Shown: positions 51,747-59,831, counted from the first letter of the stretch. The stretch is DNA of 64,000 nucleotides from JAXGPX01 sp040766745 (GCA_040766745.1 JAXGPX010000002.1:186001-250000), one strand, 5' to 3'. Notes: generated from the letters alone by a model not told the origin. Translations and numbers: made by a program.

Positions 51747-52319
51747 TCAGTTAATTCTAGCATCCTTTTGGGGATCGGGAAAACCGCAGTGCATTACATG
51801 TAGAATGAACCACAAAATACCTGCTGCCATCAACACGTCGCCTATGCTGAAAGTCGTGGGGTTACCAGAGAGGAACCTCCATCCGAAAATATCTGCCAGA
51901 AACCCCAGCCTTACGCCGTCATGTACCGGCTGGTGAGTAATGCTGGCAGCCAGCGCCTCGACCTGGCTTTTTAGCAGATTCGGCCCTATTCCCGCTGGGT
52001 CAACAGGCATCCTGCCCTGATTTGCTACTATGACCAGAAAATTCAAGAATATCCCTGAGGCCAGAAAAGCAAATCCGGGGAGCCTCAAATTAGGGTAAAG
52101 GCCATAGAAGAGCATGAAATAAGTTGCCAGGCTCAGGGCAGTGCACGTAACAGGCGAAGGGCTCAGTATCCTTGCCAAGAAGAAAACCGGCAAGAACTTG
52201 ATTAGGAAAGAGGCTGCAATCCACCATGTACGGGCCAATTTGATTTCACCCAGGCGCGAGAGTTTTCCGCCTGACAGCACACCAATAGCCAGGGAAACAG
52301 CCACTACAAACCTGAACAA
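51747..52319 (-). CDS. DUF5317-type small polytopic membrane protein
   Basis: A 190-residue protein with about five or six hydrophobic helices (FVVAVSLAIGVLSGG, WWIAASFLIKFLPVFFLA, FAFLASGIFLNFLVIVAN, IGDVLMAAGILWFILH). NQGRMPVDPAG lies in a conserved loop, a feature I associate with DUF5317. It starts at a TTG with AGGAAG seven bases upstream, directly after the HD-GYP stop. Function unknown; co-transcription with the HD-GYP gene suggests a shared condition rather than a shared mechanism. Confidence 0.72.
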   Translation of the reverse strand: MFRFVVAVSLAIGVLSGGKLSRLGEIKLARTWWIAASFLIKFLPVFFLARILSPSPVTCTALSLATYFMLFYGLYPNLRLPGFAFLASGIFLNFLVIVANQGRMPVDPAGIGPNLLKSQVEALAASITHQPVHDGVRLGFLADIFGWRFLSGNPTTFSIGDVLMAAGILWFILHVMHCGFPDPQKDARIN

Positions 52320-52323
52320 CCGA

Positions 52324-53574
52324 TCACTTCCTTGAGATCTGCTGATCTATGACTTTAATCATTGCCTTAACCACTTTAGGATCAAACTGGGTTCCTGCAC
52401 ATCGAATAAGCTCTTGTTTCGCTTCAGCATAGGACATTTTTTCTTTATACGGCCTGTCAGTAGTCATTGCATCAAATGCATCGGCACACGCGATGATTCG
52501 CGCCCCAAGAGGTATTTCTTCGCCTTTCAGTCCTGAAGGAAACCCTGAGCCGTCCCATCGTTCATGATGGTACCTCACCCATTCTTCGCACCTGCCCAAA
52601 AACCTCATTACCTTGATGATATCTGCACCGATTGCAGCGTGCTTTTTCATTTCTTCATACTCTTCATAGGTAAACGGCCCTTGCTTCTTGAGTATGCCGT
52701 CTGACAAACCGACCTTTCCCACATCGTGAAGAAGGCCCACATATTTCAAAAACTCGGTCTGCTCATCATTAAGTTCAAGTTCTTTAGACAATAGGGCCGA
52801 GTATTCAGATACCCTGACCGAGTGGCCATGGGTATACGGGTCCCTTGCATCTATGGCTGTACTTAAGGCTTGGGCTATCTCGCTGTACGTATCCCACAGG
52901 TCGATATATTTCTGAAGTGAGACCTTGGTTACCATAAGGGGCAGGTAGAACAGAACAAGAACCAGCGGGCCCACTTGCTGGGTTACAAGAACCATTAGGG
53001 CACCTAATGGAAATAAGGCAAACATATTTGGAAGCATCCAAACAATATTCCGGCGCCAGATAGTAATAAACGATACCTTCATCTGGATGGCCAGAGCTTG
53101 TCCTATAATAATTGCATTTAGGAGCGTGTAACACGAAGCCGCGATTATGAACGAAATTAACCCTCTTGGAAATTCAAGTGCTCCGAACTCACCATATATA
53201 AGGGCATACACTTTAGCAAACATATAGGCGCAAATTGCCAGCATTCCCCGGTTGAAAAACACTATCGAAACAGGTACCTCACGGGATAAGTCCCTCTTGC
53301 GTAAAGTTGCCAGGGCTGCCACCCACATCCCTATGGCGGGCCCATATAACACAGATACGGTAAATATAATCGGGGTAGCAACAGATGCTGTGCCTTTTCC
53401 CTTTGGAAAGGGGACTGCAACAGATTCTCCAAGATACACAAGAATAGCAAGAAAAAAAACCTCAGCTGCCTGGCGACTACTGTCAAATACAGGGATATTG
53501 GCAGCGAGAAGGAAAATGCCCAGGCAAGCTATGCCCCACACATACACATCAAATACCTTAATTCTTTTCTCCAA
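52324..53574 (-). CDS. Membrane HD-GYP domain phosphodiesterase
   Basis: A 416-residue protein with about seven N-terminal membrane helices (residues 10-210) and a C-terminal HD-GYP domain. The metal site is present: LLHDVGKVGL, HAAIGADII, HHERWDGSGFPSGLKGEEI, and ACADAFDAMTTDRPY; the GYP triplet itself is degenerate (KEKMSYAEA follows). The family hydrolyses c-di-GMP, or c-di-GMP-like dinucleotides. The membrane part resembles a sensory module. A TTG at 53574 with GAGG nine bases upstream is favoured over an ATG at 53589. A small hydrophobic ORF and a hairpin lie just upstream. Confidence 0.85.
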   Translation of the reverse strand: MEKRIKVFDVYVWGIACLGIFLLAANIPVFDSSRQAAEVFFLAILVYLGESVAVPFPKGKGTASVATPIIFTVSVLYGPAIGMWVAALATLRKRDLSREVPVSIVFFNRGMLAICAYMFAKVYALIYGEFGALEFPRGLISFIIAASCYTLLNAIIIGQALAIQMKVSFITIWRRNIVWMLPNMFALFPLGALMVLVTQQVGPLVLVLFYLPLMVTKVSLQKYIDLWDTYSEIAQALSTAIDARDPYTHGHSVRVSEYSALLSKELELNDEQTEFLKYVGLLHDVGKVGLSDGILKKQGPFTYEEYEEMKKHAAIGADIIKVMRFLGRCEEWVRYHHERWDGSGFPSGLKGEEIPLGARIIACADAFDAMTTDRPYKEKMSYAEAKQELIRCAGTQFDPKVVKAMIKVIDQQISRK

Positions 53575-53616
53575 TACAGGACACCTCATAGAAGGGCCGA
53601 CAGCCCTAAGGAAAAA

Positions 53617-53694
53617 CTAACCCAATTGGAAGTTAGCAGCTCCAGCCAAGAGCAGCGTGAGGATGGCGAGAATCGCCTTCAAAACCTTGTTCAC
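53617..53694 (-). CDS. Tiny hydrophobic ORF (25 residues) upstream of HD-GYP gene
   Basis: A GTG at 53694, nine bases after GGGGG, opens 25 codons ending in TAG: a basic start (NKVLKA) followed by a hydrophobic stretch (ILAILTLLLAGAA) and NFQLG. This is a possible single-pass small membrane peptide or a leader peptide. Its stop codon is followed by a GGGC-TGTCG-GCCC hairpin before the HD-GYP start. No homologue known to me; could be chance, but start, ribosome site and hydrophobic pattern agree. Confidence 0.5.
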   Translation of the reverse strand: MNKVLKAILAILTLLLAGAANFQLG

Positions 53695-53842
53695 TCAAGA
53701 AGACCCCCTGTCACCGGCTGTATCCGAACCGCTACGTCAGATCCATGGCAACTCCGCTTTCAGATGTATAGTGAGCTGTCGGCTTTATGTAGTCATTCTA
53801 CGTAAAATGTCTGATCCCTTTTCAAATCCCATCAAATTCTAC

Positions 53843-54493
53843 TTAATTTGAACCACTGTCTACCAACATGGGGAATTTGCGGTTTATTGCGTCTAGCGTT
53901 GCTTTGACCGCTGCTTCCCTGTCATCATAGGTTATCGGGCAAGAACCGCTTAGTATAGTCTCCTGCCCATCCTCTAAGAGGGTGAGTGTAACAAGGGCAA
54001 CGCGGACTGACTTTGACATTGCAACACAAATGTCGCTCAAAGTGATCTTTACTTGAGCAGGGAGAAACCGGCATAAGGCATTGAGGGTGGCTTCTGAGGA
54101 CAACCATAGCCATCTATTTGGAGTAGGCACACCCTTAGCCGTGCCCGATGCAATAACCTCACCCAGGGCGATCTGAACACTTACTTCGGCCTCGCCGGCA
54201 CCTGTTGCCAGTGCAACCTTTACCAACCTGGGCCTTCCCTTGTCTCTTTCAGCGTGTTCTTCGTTAACCTGTGCAATCGAGATCTTCCGCCTGTCGACCT
54301 GCACTCCAAAAGCTGCCAGAATAGCAGAACCAACGTCACGCACTATGTATTTAGGTAAACGGCCTGAGCCAGCCAGCACGTGGACTTCTGCAATGCTGCC
54401 GTCTGGGCCCAATACTACTCTGGAAGCAATAACATCCTTTATCTTCTGTATGGTGCTCTCACATTCTCTTGCGTTGACCTGCTGTTCAGGCAT
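53843..54493 (-). CDS. Unrecognised 216-residue protein
   Basis: I place the start at the ATG at 54493 with GGAG eight bases upstream; the frame extends to 54535 without a site. The protein is soluble, without membrane helices. It has two similar-looking alpha/beta halves: IQKIKDVIASRVVLGPDGSI with VHVLAGSGRLPKYIVRDV at the N terminus, and VRVALVTLTLLEDGQETILSG with AAVKATLDAINRKF at the C terminus. AEVSVQIALGEVIASGTA lies in the middle. I do not recognise a family. It sits after the 383-residue gene, within the hpf to HD-GYP run. Confidence 0.75.
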   Translation of the reverse strand: MPEQQVNARECESTIQKIKDVIASRVVLGPDGSIAEVHVLAGSGRLPKYIVRDVGSAILAAFGVQVDRRKISIAQVNEEHAERDKGRPRLVKVALATGAGEAEVSVQIALGEVIASGTAKGVPTPNRWLWLSSEATLNALCRFLPAQVKITLSDICVAMSKSVRVALVTLTLLEDGQETILSGSCPITYDDREAAVKATLDAINRKFPMLVDSGSN

Positions 54494-54528
54494 AATAACC
54501 ACTCCACATCGTTGGCAGTTTTTGACCG

Positions 54529-55680
54529 CTACCACCTCGGCATAATGAACGTATTGTGCCGGTAACCAGATTCATCTTTTTCTTTAGCGACCATTTCAGC
54601 CAGAATCCACAGTCCGGCAGCCACAAGGCTGTGCCCTCCAAGAATGACCGGAATAGGAGATTCCCAGGCACTTCGTGTAAACTCCTTGACCCATTGGTTT
54701 TCTATCAGCTGGAACCTGCCAAGATCTGACTGAAACCTGTCCCAATCCGATACCTGCTTTTGAAGATGGGCAAAAATCACCCTGGTATCAATGAATGCAA
54801 GATCACATACGCTTGAGAGGTATTCGAAGAACTTACAGGGGCCAAATTCTTCTATCATAAAACCAAGAAGCGAAACCACTTCCCCCCGTTCTTCCCGTCC
54901 CAAGGCCTTCATACCTCTTTCTTCGGAAAAAACCCGCATCCTATGAACCATGTTAGCGTTTATATATTGAATGACTGAAGGCCCAACCCGGCCTATTACT
55001 GCAATTTCTCTAGAATCATCCCTCAGGATCTCGATAGCTTGGTTGAGCTTGTCCCTTGGCCAATCCAAAGATGCTATTGCCCGCGACAGACGGGCCCCGC
55101 AATCAGGGTGAAGCTCGAGAATCAGAATATCTGTCGGCGTGTCAATGTCAAAGTTCACCCTACCCGAGTTTGGAACAAGCATCCGGCTCATCCCAATACC
55201 CCTTAGCAAATTGCCAAGAGAATTATCATTGTCGGGAAGCTCAATTTCGTCAATTGCCCTTGCAGGCGTAAATGCAACAAGGTCAGCCGATTGCACATTA
55301 TTCATTATCACAGTATTTCTGCTTCGCTTAAGCGCAAGGGCGATCTGGTTGAACTCGCAGGGAGAAATGAGGGGAGCCGCAGCTCCCCCCATGTAAATGA
55401 CGTTCTCCAACCCATACTTCACTATTACCTGGCGCAGTCTTGCACCAAAATGAAACCTGCGCCCATTGGGCTCAAAATCCACTGTGGCAAACTCTGCAGC
55501 CTCACTTGCCAGGCCATCATAGTTAGTCACCAGTAAGACTTGATCTACCTCGGGTGCCTGACAAAGCTTAGATAGGGTATCTAGGACAACCTGCTTCCGT
55601 ATGTCCCTTAACACCAGATCCAGGGAGGTTCTTGCTTGTCCTCCCTCAAAGATAACTGCTGTGACCTTCGGTTGCTCCAA
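54529..55680 (-). CDS. Unrecognised protein with nucleotidyltransferase-like N terminus
   Basis: A 383-residue protein starting at a TTG with GGAGAGG upstream. The N-terminal half looks like a GT-A/MobA-type nucleotidyltransferase: FEGGQARTSLDLVLRDI where such enzymes have a glycine-rich NTP loop, VDQVLLVTNYDGLA, and NFDIDTPTDIL, which recalls the closing NIDTPEDL motif of MobA/CofC-like enzymes. The rest is helical, with no clear motif until IPVILGGHSLVAAGLW near the end. Typical G-G-x-S-x-R-M-G-x-D-K residues are not complete, so activity is doubtful. Adjacent to another unrecognised gene; function unknown. Confidence 0.75.
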   Translation of the reverse strand: MEQPKVTAVIFEGGQARTSLDLVLRDIRKQVVLDTLSKLCQAPEVDQVLLVTNYDGLASEAAEFATVDFEPNGRRFHFGARLRQVIVKYGLENVIYMGGAAAPLISPCEFNQIALALKRSRNTVIMNNVQSADLVAFTPARAIDEIELPDNDNSLGNLLRGIGMSRMLVPNSGRVNFDIDTPTDILILELHPDCGARLSRAIASLDWPRDKLNQAIEILRDDSREIAVIGRVGPSVIQYINANMVHRMRVFSEERGMKALGREERGEVVSLLGFMIEEFGPCKFFEYLSSVCDLAFIDTRVIFAHLQKQVSDWDRFQSDLGRFQLIENQWVKEFTRSAWESPIPVILGGHSLVAAGLWILAEMVAKEKDESGYRHNTFIMPRW

Positions 55681-55725
55681 GACATATCCCTCTCCTTAGG
55701 TAAACCAAGTCAGTGCGTGGTGCGA

Positions 55726-56238
55726 TTATTCGGGTTCAATCAGCCCGAAGTTGCCGTCTTTGCGTTTGTATATCACATTTACCACGCCGGTCTCGCCATT
55801 TGGGAATACGAAGAAATCGTGGCCCAGGAGTTCCATTTGAAGTGCTGCCTCTTCAGGCATCATGGGTTTCATTGCAAACCTTTTTACCTTAACGATCTTC
55901 CCTGTTTCAGGTTCTCTCTGCTCTCCGGGAACTTTTACCTCTTGCTTGTCGCGTTTCAGCAGTCTCGTCTTGTACTTTTCCAGCTGCCGCTCAAGCTTTT
56001 CCGACACTAGATCCACTGAGGCAAATGCGTCCTGAGCTGACTCTTCCGCTCTCAGAATCATGCCATTGAGAGGTATCGTAACTTCCACAACGTACTTGCC
56101 CCGCTGAGTAGATAGAGTCACCTGGCATACACACGGGTCCTGCCGTATATATTTATCCAGTTTGACCAGTCTCTTTTCCGCATATTGCCGGAGTGCGGGG
56201 TTTACATCGATGTTCTTCCCTCTTACATTAATCTCCAT
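55726..56238 (-). CDS. hpf: Long-form ribosome hibernation promoting factor
   Basis: A 170-residue HPF. The N-terminal S30AE domain (EINVRGKNIDVNPALRQYAE, ending near 100) binds the 30S decoding region. The C-terminal dimerisation domain (IVKVKRFAMKPMMPEEA, FFVFPNGETGVVNVIYKR) makes 100S ribosome dimers in resting cells. The ATG at 56238 has GGGAGG eight bases upstream. In Bacillus hpf (yvyD) also lies between the flagellar operon and secA. First gene of the run to prfB. Confidence 0.96.
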   Translation of the reverse strand: MEINVRGKNIDVNPALRQYAEKRLVKLDKYIRQDPCVCQVTLSTQRGKYVVEVTIPLNGMILRAEESAQDAFASVDLVSEKLERQLEKYKTRLLKRDKQEVKVPGEQREPETGKIVKVKRFAMKPMMPEEAALQMELLGHDFFVFPNGETGVVNVIYKRKDGNFGLIEPE

Positions 56239-56476
56239 GCGGCATACCTCCCATAAGAACTCTTTACTCTATAGTTATTCCCTCTATGAGCCAAGGATCC
56301 CTCCAGAAAGTGCCCAAACGTTATATGCTGTTCCTCGACACAATATTACCATATTGAATCCGCACTCTGACATTAACCGACAATCCACAGAAATATCCCC
56401 AACCTGAAACCTTGATTTAACTGGTTATCAACAGAATTACTCACACTATCCACAAGTTTCTTGATCAAAATGTCTG

Positions 56477-56505
56477 TTGACTCTTGGGACCGGGCATGCT
56501 ATATT
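56477..56505 (+). promoter_or_regulatory. Sigma-A promoter for the cold-shock gene
   Basis: TTGACT (56477-56482), a 17-base spacer and TATATT (56500-56505). The start of transcription is expected near 56512, giving a leader of about 70 bases. Confidence 0.75.
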
Positions 56506-56532
56506 CCGAACACGAGCTCTAAAGCTCCAAAA

Positions 56533-56580
56533 GACGACGTGGCCGGGACCCGTCGTCGGGAATTAGGAGGAATGTCCCGA
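56533..56580 (+). promoter_or_regulatory. Structured 5' leader of the cold-shock mRNA
   Basis: Two adjoining hairpins share bases. GACGACG (56533-56539) pairs with CGTCGTC (56551-56557). TCGGGA (56556-56561) pairs with TCCCGA (56575-56580), and its 13-base loop contains the AGGAGG ribosome site. The AUG follows immediately at 56582. GGGAC in the first loop (56545-56549) can instead pair with GTCCC (56574-56578). A temperature-responsive switch is inferred. Confidence 0.55.
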
Positions 56581-56581
56581 A

Positions 56582-56785
56582 ATGCAAGGTACAGTAAAAT
56601 GGTTTAACGCGCAAAAAGGCTATGGTTTTATTCAACGTGATGACGGTCCTGATGTGTTCGTCCATTACTCGGCAATCAAAACGGAAGGGTTCCGTACGCT
56701 TAATGAAGGGGATCTTGTAGAGTTTGACATCGTCGAAGGCCCCAAAGGCCTGCAAGCTGCCAACGTAAGCAAGGTTTCTGAGTAA
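56582..56785 (+). CDS. Cold-shock protein (CspA/CspB family)
   Basis: A 67-residue single cold-shock domain that binds single-stranded RNA and acts as an RNA chaperone. RNP1 is KGYGFI at 12-17 and RNP2 is VFVHY at 25-29; the start QGTVKWFNAQ is diagnostic. AGGAGG lies 11 bases before the ATG. It is monocistronic, with its own promoter, a structured leader and a strong terminator. Confidence 0.97.
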   Translation: MQGTVKWFNAQKGYGFIQRDDGPDVFVHYSAIKTEGFRTLNEGDLVEFDIVEGPKGLQAANVSKVSE

Positions 56786-56800
56786 GCATAGCCAACCCGC

Positions 56801-56832
56801 CCCGGTATAAATACCGGGGCTTTTATTTTTCT
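56801..56832. terminator. Intrinsic terminator after the cold-shock gene
   Basis: CCCCGGTAT and ATACCGGGG form a perfect 9-bp stem with a 2-base loop, followed by CTTTTATTTTT. The convergent flagellar operon ends at 56831, so it may also stop that transcript. Confidence 0.9.
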
Positions 56833-57172
56833 ATAGAACCCTGTCGAAACGTCTGTTACCTGACAGGCCCTTTGAGTAAGCTGACAGGACTCTCAGTTTA
56901 GTGGTAATTTCAAGCATATCTCGACTGTGTTGTTTCATCTGGTCTCTGACGAAATAGACGATCTCCTTATCCAGCTGCTCAATGCAAAGAACAATCTCTT
57001 TTATTAACTTTGCTTGAACATCATTTGATGGCCTGCACCCCCGGGAACCAAGTTGTGCAAGTACTTCCTCTCTTTGGCGTATTAGCCTTTCAAGAGATTT
57101 ATAATCACCGGCCCTGGCTAAGCGCCTGGCGTGAGCAGTCAAAGCAAGAAGATGCTGCATACCTTCAACCAT
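56831..57172 (-). CDS. FliT-like flagellar chaperone
   Basis: A roughly 113-residue helical protein, last of the flagellar operon and directly after fliS. Helix-rich sequence (MQHLLALTAHARRLARAG, LERLIRQREEVLAQLG, EIVLCIEQLDKEIVYFVRDQ) and the position match FliT, the export chaperone of FliD. Sequence motifs are weak in this family, so the call rests on size, predicted helices and neighbours. The start is not certain: an ATG at 57172 overlapping the fliS stop is chosen; an ATG at 57199 inside fliS also exists. Confidence 0.7.
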   Translation of the reverse strand: MVEGMQHLLALTAHARRLARAGDYKSLERLIRQREEVLAQLGSRGCRPSNDVQAKLIKEIVLCIEQLDKEIVYFVRDQMKQHSRDMLEITTKLRVLSAYSKGLSGNRRFDRVL

Positions 57173-57560
57173 AGTTTCTGATCGCTTCTTCCCATGCATC
57201 CCTAATCCCGGCCATGACTTTCATAGCTCCTTCTATAGATTCAGGGTCTTTTTTTAGGTTGGCAGTTACAAGAGATGAATAGATAAAATCGTAAACAGCA
57301 TCAAGCCCTTTGGCAATCTCACCTGTATCCAGGTTTAGAGACCCCCTGAGTTCATCCATAATATCCTGGGCGCGCAAGAGGTTATTGTTTGCTCCTGCAT
57401 AATCCTTTTCACCAATACAGCTTAGTGCATCACGCATGTTTCTAATACAAGCGTTGTAAAGCATTAGGACAAGCTCGCCGGGAGAAGCCGTCTCTACCCT
57501 GGATTGCCTGTAGGCCTGCAGCGCCTTTTCTCTTCCGCCCACATAAGCCACGTTCAGCAA
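57165..57560 (-). CDS. fliS: Flagellin export chaperone FliS
   Basis: A 131-residue four-helix FliS, which holds flagellin monomers before export. The family signature near the N terminus is clear: AYRQSRVETASPGELVLMLY, then NACIRNM, and AVYDFIYSSLVTANLKKD in the middle. It starts at a TTG seven bases after AGGTGA, 26 bases after fliD. Flagellin itself is not in this window. Confidence 0.93.
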   Translation of the reverse strand: MLNVAYVGGREKALQAYRQSRVETASPGELVLMLYNACIRNMRDALSCIGEKDYAGANNNLLRAQDIMDELRGSLNLDTGEIAKGLDAVYDFIYSSLVTANLKKDPESIEGAMKVMAGIRDAWEEAIRNYG

Positions 57561-57586
57561 GCTTAGTTCACCTATCTTTCACTTGT

Positions 57587-58960
57587 TCAATTTCCATACA
57601 ATCCCTGTACCTGCTGTGCAAGCCACAATCCTTGGGAATCCATTTGTGCCAAGAGGCCTTCAAGGGCAGTAAACTGCCTTTTTAGGTTAGCAAGACGAAG
57701 TTCCAGCCGCCGCTCAAGATTCTCAATTTGCCTGGATATATCCTTATCCTGAGATTCAAGCTGAGCATCTTTTACAGGCAGAAACCCATCGTAGGAAACG
57801 TACATTTGGAGGGCTTTCTGCAAATTGACCAGTATACCCTCAGACCCTGCCTGATCTTCGCTCAGAAGGGACGCTACAGCGTTTCTATCGGTATTGAGGG
57901 CCTCGTTGAGCTTAGCCTCATCAAGGGAGATCTTGCCCTCACGGGAATACGAGCCCAAACTGCCGGTGCTTATGCCAATCTGCCCAATAAACTGGAAACC
58001 GGGAAACTCTTGCGAAATCTCACTGAATATTGTCTGGCGAATCTGAGAAAGCAATCTCTGAAGCAGCGGATCGCCAAAGAGCAAACCTGCCTTCCTTGTA
58101 GTGCTGTCCCAGGAATTATATTTCGCTGCCATGTCCAGGAGGCTGTTGTATTCAGCAATGAATTCTTTTACTGCCGTAACCACAGCGTCATTGTCATAAT
58201 CGACGGAAAGGTTTGTTTTACCGGCCTTTAGAAGGTCAAACGACACCCCTGGAATAGCATCAGATATGGTGTTTGTATCCCGTGTAAATGATATCCCGTT
58301 AATATTGAAGGCCGCCTTTGCCCGGTCCCGAGCAGTGGCCAGGCCAAGGGTTGCAGGCTGGCCCATGGAATCAGTAAGATCTTCTGCGTAATCAATAACC
58401 TTACCTGTGGATTCGGCAGTAAGGATAAGACAGTACTCAGAAGGGCTTACCTCAAACACCGAGGCTTTCACGCCGGTACCCTCAGCAGCGTTGATTTTTG
58501 ACATAATCGAGTTCAAACTGTCGGACTCTGCTATTTCGATTGCGGCAGGGCCCGTTTCCAATCCTTCCAGGCCAAGAGATAATGTGCCCATGAGGCCAAG
58601 GGCCTCATCAGGCCCCTGAGCAAAAACGGCAGACTGAACCACGTGGGACTGGGCCAATCTAATAATCTCAATATCGAAATCACCCAAAGATGCAGTCCCT
58701 GATATTCTAGCCGACAATATGCCTGTGTCACTTGCTTTTGCCGCTTTGGTTTCGAAAATGGACCTGTCAAGAAGGGGCTTCATCTTTAATGCTATTGAAT
58801 CAAGCTTTGCTCTGATGGCATTCCATGCAGTCTTTCTATCGTTCAGCAATTGCTGCTTGGATTCCAGAGTTACCAGGGGACGCCTTTCGATTTTCATCAA
58901 TTCCTGGATTATAGTCTCTGTATCCAGCCCGGTGACATTCATGCTAATGCGCGAACTCAA
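57587..58960 (-). CDS. fliD: Flagellar cap protein FliD
   Basis: A 457-residue filament cap (HAP2). N-terminal SSRISMNVTGLDTETIIQEL and LVTLESKQQLL are the D0 region; TASLGDFDIEIIRLAQSHVV (read in parts) is typical of the next domain. INGISFTRDTNTISDAIPGVSFDLL lies in the middle. A C-terminal coiled coil (ISRQIENLERRLELRLANLKRQ, read in parts) ends with QFTALEGLLAQMDSQG. The start is a TTG at 58960, eight bases after GAGG. A sigma-D-like promoter lies upstream at 59043-59070. Confidence 0.95.
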   Translation of the reverse strand: MSSRISMNVTGLDTETIIQELMKIERRPLVTLESKQQLLNDRKTAWNAIRAKLDSIALKMKPLLDRSIFETKAAKASDTGILSARISGTASLGDFDIEIIRLAQSHVVQSAVFAQGPDEALGLMGTLSLGLEGLETGPAAIEIAESDSLNSIMSKINAAEGTGVKASVFEVSPSEYCLILTAESTGKVIDYAEDLTDSMGQPATLGLATARDRAKAAFNINGISFTRDTNTISDAIPGVSFDLLKAGKTNLSVDYDNDAVVTAVKEFIAEYNSLLDMAAKYNSWDSTTRKAGLLFGDPLLQRLLSQIRQTIFSEISQEFPGFQFIGQIGISTGSLGSYSREGKISLDEAKLNEALNTDRNAVASLLSEDQAGSEGILVNLQKALQMYVSYDGFLPVKDAQLESQDKDISRQIENLERRLELRLANLKRQFTALEGLLAQMDSQGLWLAQQVQGLYGN

Positions 58961-59042
58961 GCAAGCCACCTCACTTTCAAACCTTTCCGCTCAGCTAAAA
59001 TGGAACCCTATTGCAGGAATAGTCAGTTACCAATCAGATAGG

Positions 59043-59070
59043 TAATCGAAACAATCAACGCGGAGGTTTA
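59043..59070 (-). promoter_or_regulatory. Sigma-D-like flagellar promoter before fliD
   Basis: TAAA (59067-59070), a 16-base spacer and TTCGATTA (59043-59050) on the minus strand, overlapping the csrA stop. This fits the TAAA-N15/16-NNCGATNN pattern of flagellar sigma-28 promoters, with an imperfect -10 box. Confidence 0.4.
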
Positions 59071-59315
59071 GTGTGATCGTCTTTGGAAAACTCATTCTTG
59101 AGAGAATCTATATCAAAGGCCGGATCTTTGGCCAGCATCATCTCCTGGGCAACCTCTCTTTCAACTTCCTCCCGCAAGATCCTGGTGCCCAAAGGAGCCT
59201 CGATACCTAACTTGACAAGGGCTTTGGAGCCCTTGCCTCTTATCTCTGTTACACGAACAACTATTCCGTCACCAATGACTATGGCCTGGCCCACTTTTCT
59301 CGACAGAACAAGCAT
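59055..59315 (-). CDS. csrA: RNA-binding translational regulator CsrA
   Basis: An 86-residue CsrA, with MLVLSRKVGQAIVIGDGI at the start and the KLGIEAP block and IREEV-like LREEVEREV. It is longer than the usual 61-75 residues by a polar tail. In Bacillus it represses flagellin translation and is held by FliW, encoded directly upstream here. The fliW stop is two bases before this ATG, giving tight coupling. Confidence 0.96.
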   Translation of the reverse strand: MLVLSRKVGQAIVIGDGIVVRVTEIRGKGSKALVKLGIEAPLGTRILREEVEREVAQEMMLAKDPAFDIDSLKNEFSKDDHTKPPR

Positions 59316-59317
59316 AC

Positions 59318-59770
59318 CTAGCCCGTCCTCTTCATCAAATTCTGCAGCGGTAAGAATACCTGGTGCTTAGTTGTATACTCTGGCATGACGGTAATTACCT
59401 GCTTCCCTATTCGTTTTGAAGGGTTAATCACCAAAGGGGCTTGAAGATTAACAGTCATCTTCCTAACATCCCTTGGCACTGTGGCCACGCAAAGCAAAAT
59501 CAGTTGGCCAGGGTCCGGCGCTCCAAGAGAGTCAAGATCCTTTTCGGCAAATACCGGGTCGTAGTCTCTAAAAACCATCTTGGGATCAAGGATGGCAAAA
59601 CCCAAAGACTCGTCGTCCAGAGATTGGAGCCACTTAAAGATGCCGGCATTATCAAGATCCATGACTACGAACCTTCGAAATGACTGAAATCCTATAAGGC
59701 CTTCTGGGAAAGTCAAGACCTGGTTCTCTTTTACCTCTATTGTCCCAAACCTTTTTGTGGAGAACTCCAA
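59318..59770 (-). CDS. fliW: Flagellar assembly factor FliW
   Basis: A 150-residue FliW, which binds CsrA and flagellin to link flagellin level to its translation. Family blocks: FPEGLIGFQSFRRFVVMD near residue 22, the FKWLQSLDDESLGFAILDP stretch, and NLQAPLVINPSKRIGKQVI near the C terminus. It starts at a TTG (59770) seven bases after AGGAGG; the frame extends to 59794 without a ribosome site. Neighbours flgL and csrA match the Bacillus order. Confidence 0.95.
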   Translation of the reverse strand: MEFSTKRFGTIEVKENQVLTFPEGLIGFQSFRRFVVMDLDNAGIFKWLQSLDDESLGFAILDPKMVFRDYDPVFAEKDLDSLGAPDPGQLILLCVATVPRDVRKMTVNLQAPLVINPSKRIGKQVITVMPEYTTKHQVFLPLQNLMKRTG

Positions 59771-59831
59771 ATAAATCCCTCCTGCCAGAAACACCGAGAA
59801 CTACCAACGACTTGATTTTGCCCTCTTACCT

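Larger units (their letters stand above)
56239..56581. other. Divergent intergenic region between hpf and the cold-shock gene
   Basis: 343 bp without a gene. It holds the hpf ribosome site at the left and three DnaA-box-like sequences: CAATCCACA (56381-56389), TTATCAACA (56425-56433) and CTATCCACA (56446-56454). The second and third differ from TTATCCACA at one position, the first at two. A cold-shock promoter (56477-56505) and a structured leader (56533-56580) follow. No convincing hpf promoter was found. Confidence 0.5.

Noticed and set aside
53590..53842. c-di-GMP riboswitch upstream of the HD-GYP gene
   Set aside because: I looked for the GEMM-I core and the class II pattern on the minus strand and found neither; only the small ORF and a short hairpin are supported.
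56381..56454. Replication origin
   Set aside because: Only three imperfect DnaA-like boxes, no AT-rich unwinding region and no dnaA-dnaN-rpmH neighbourhood.
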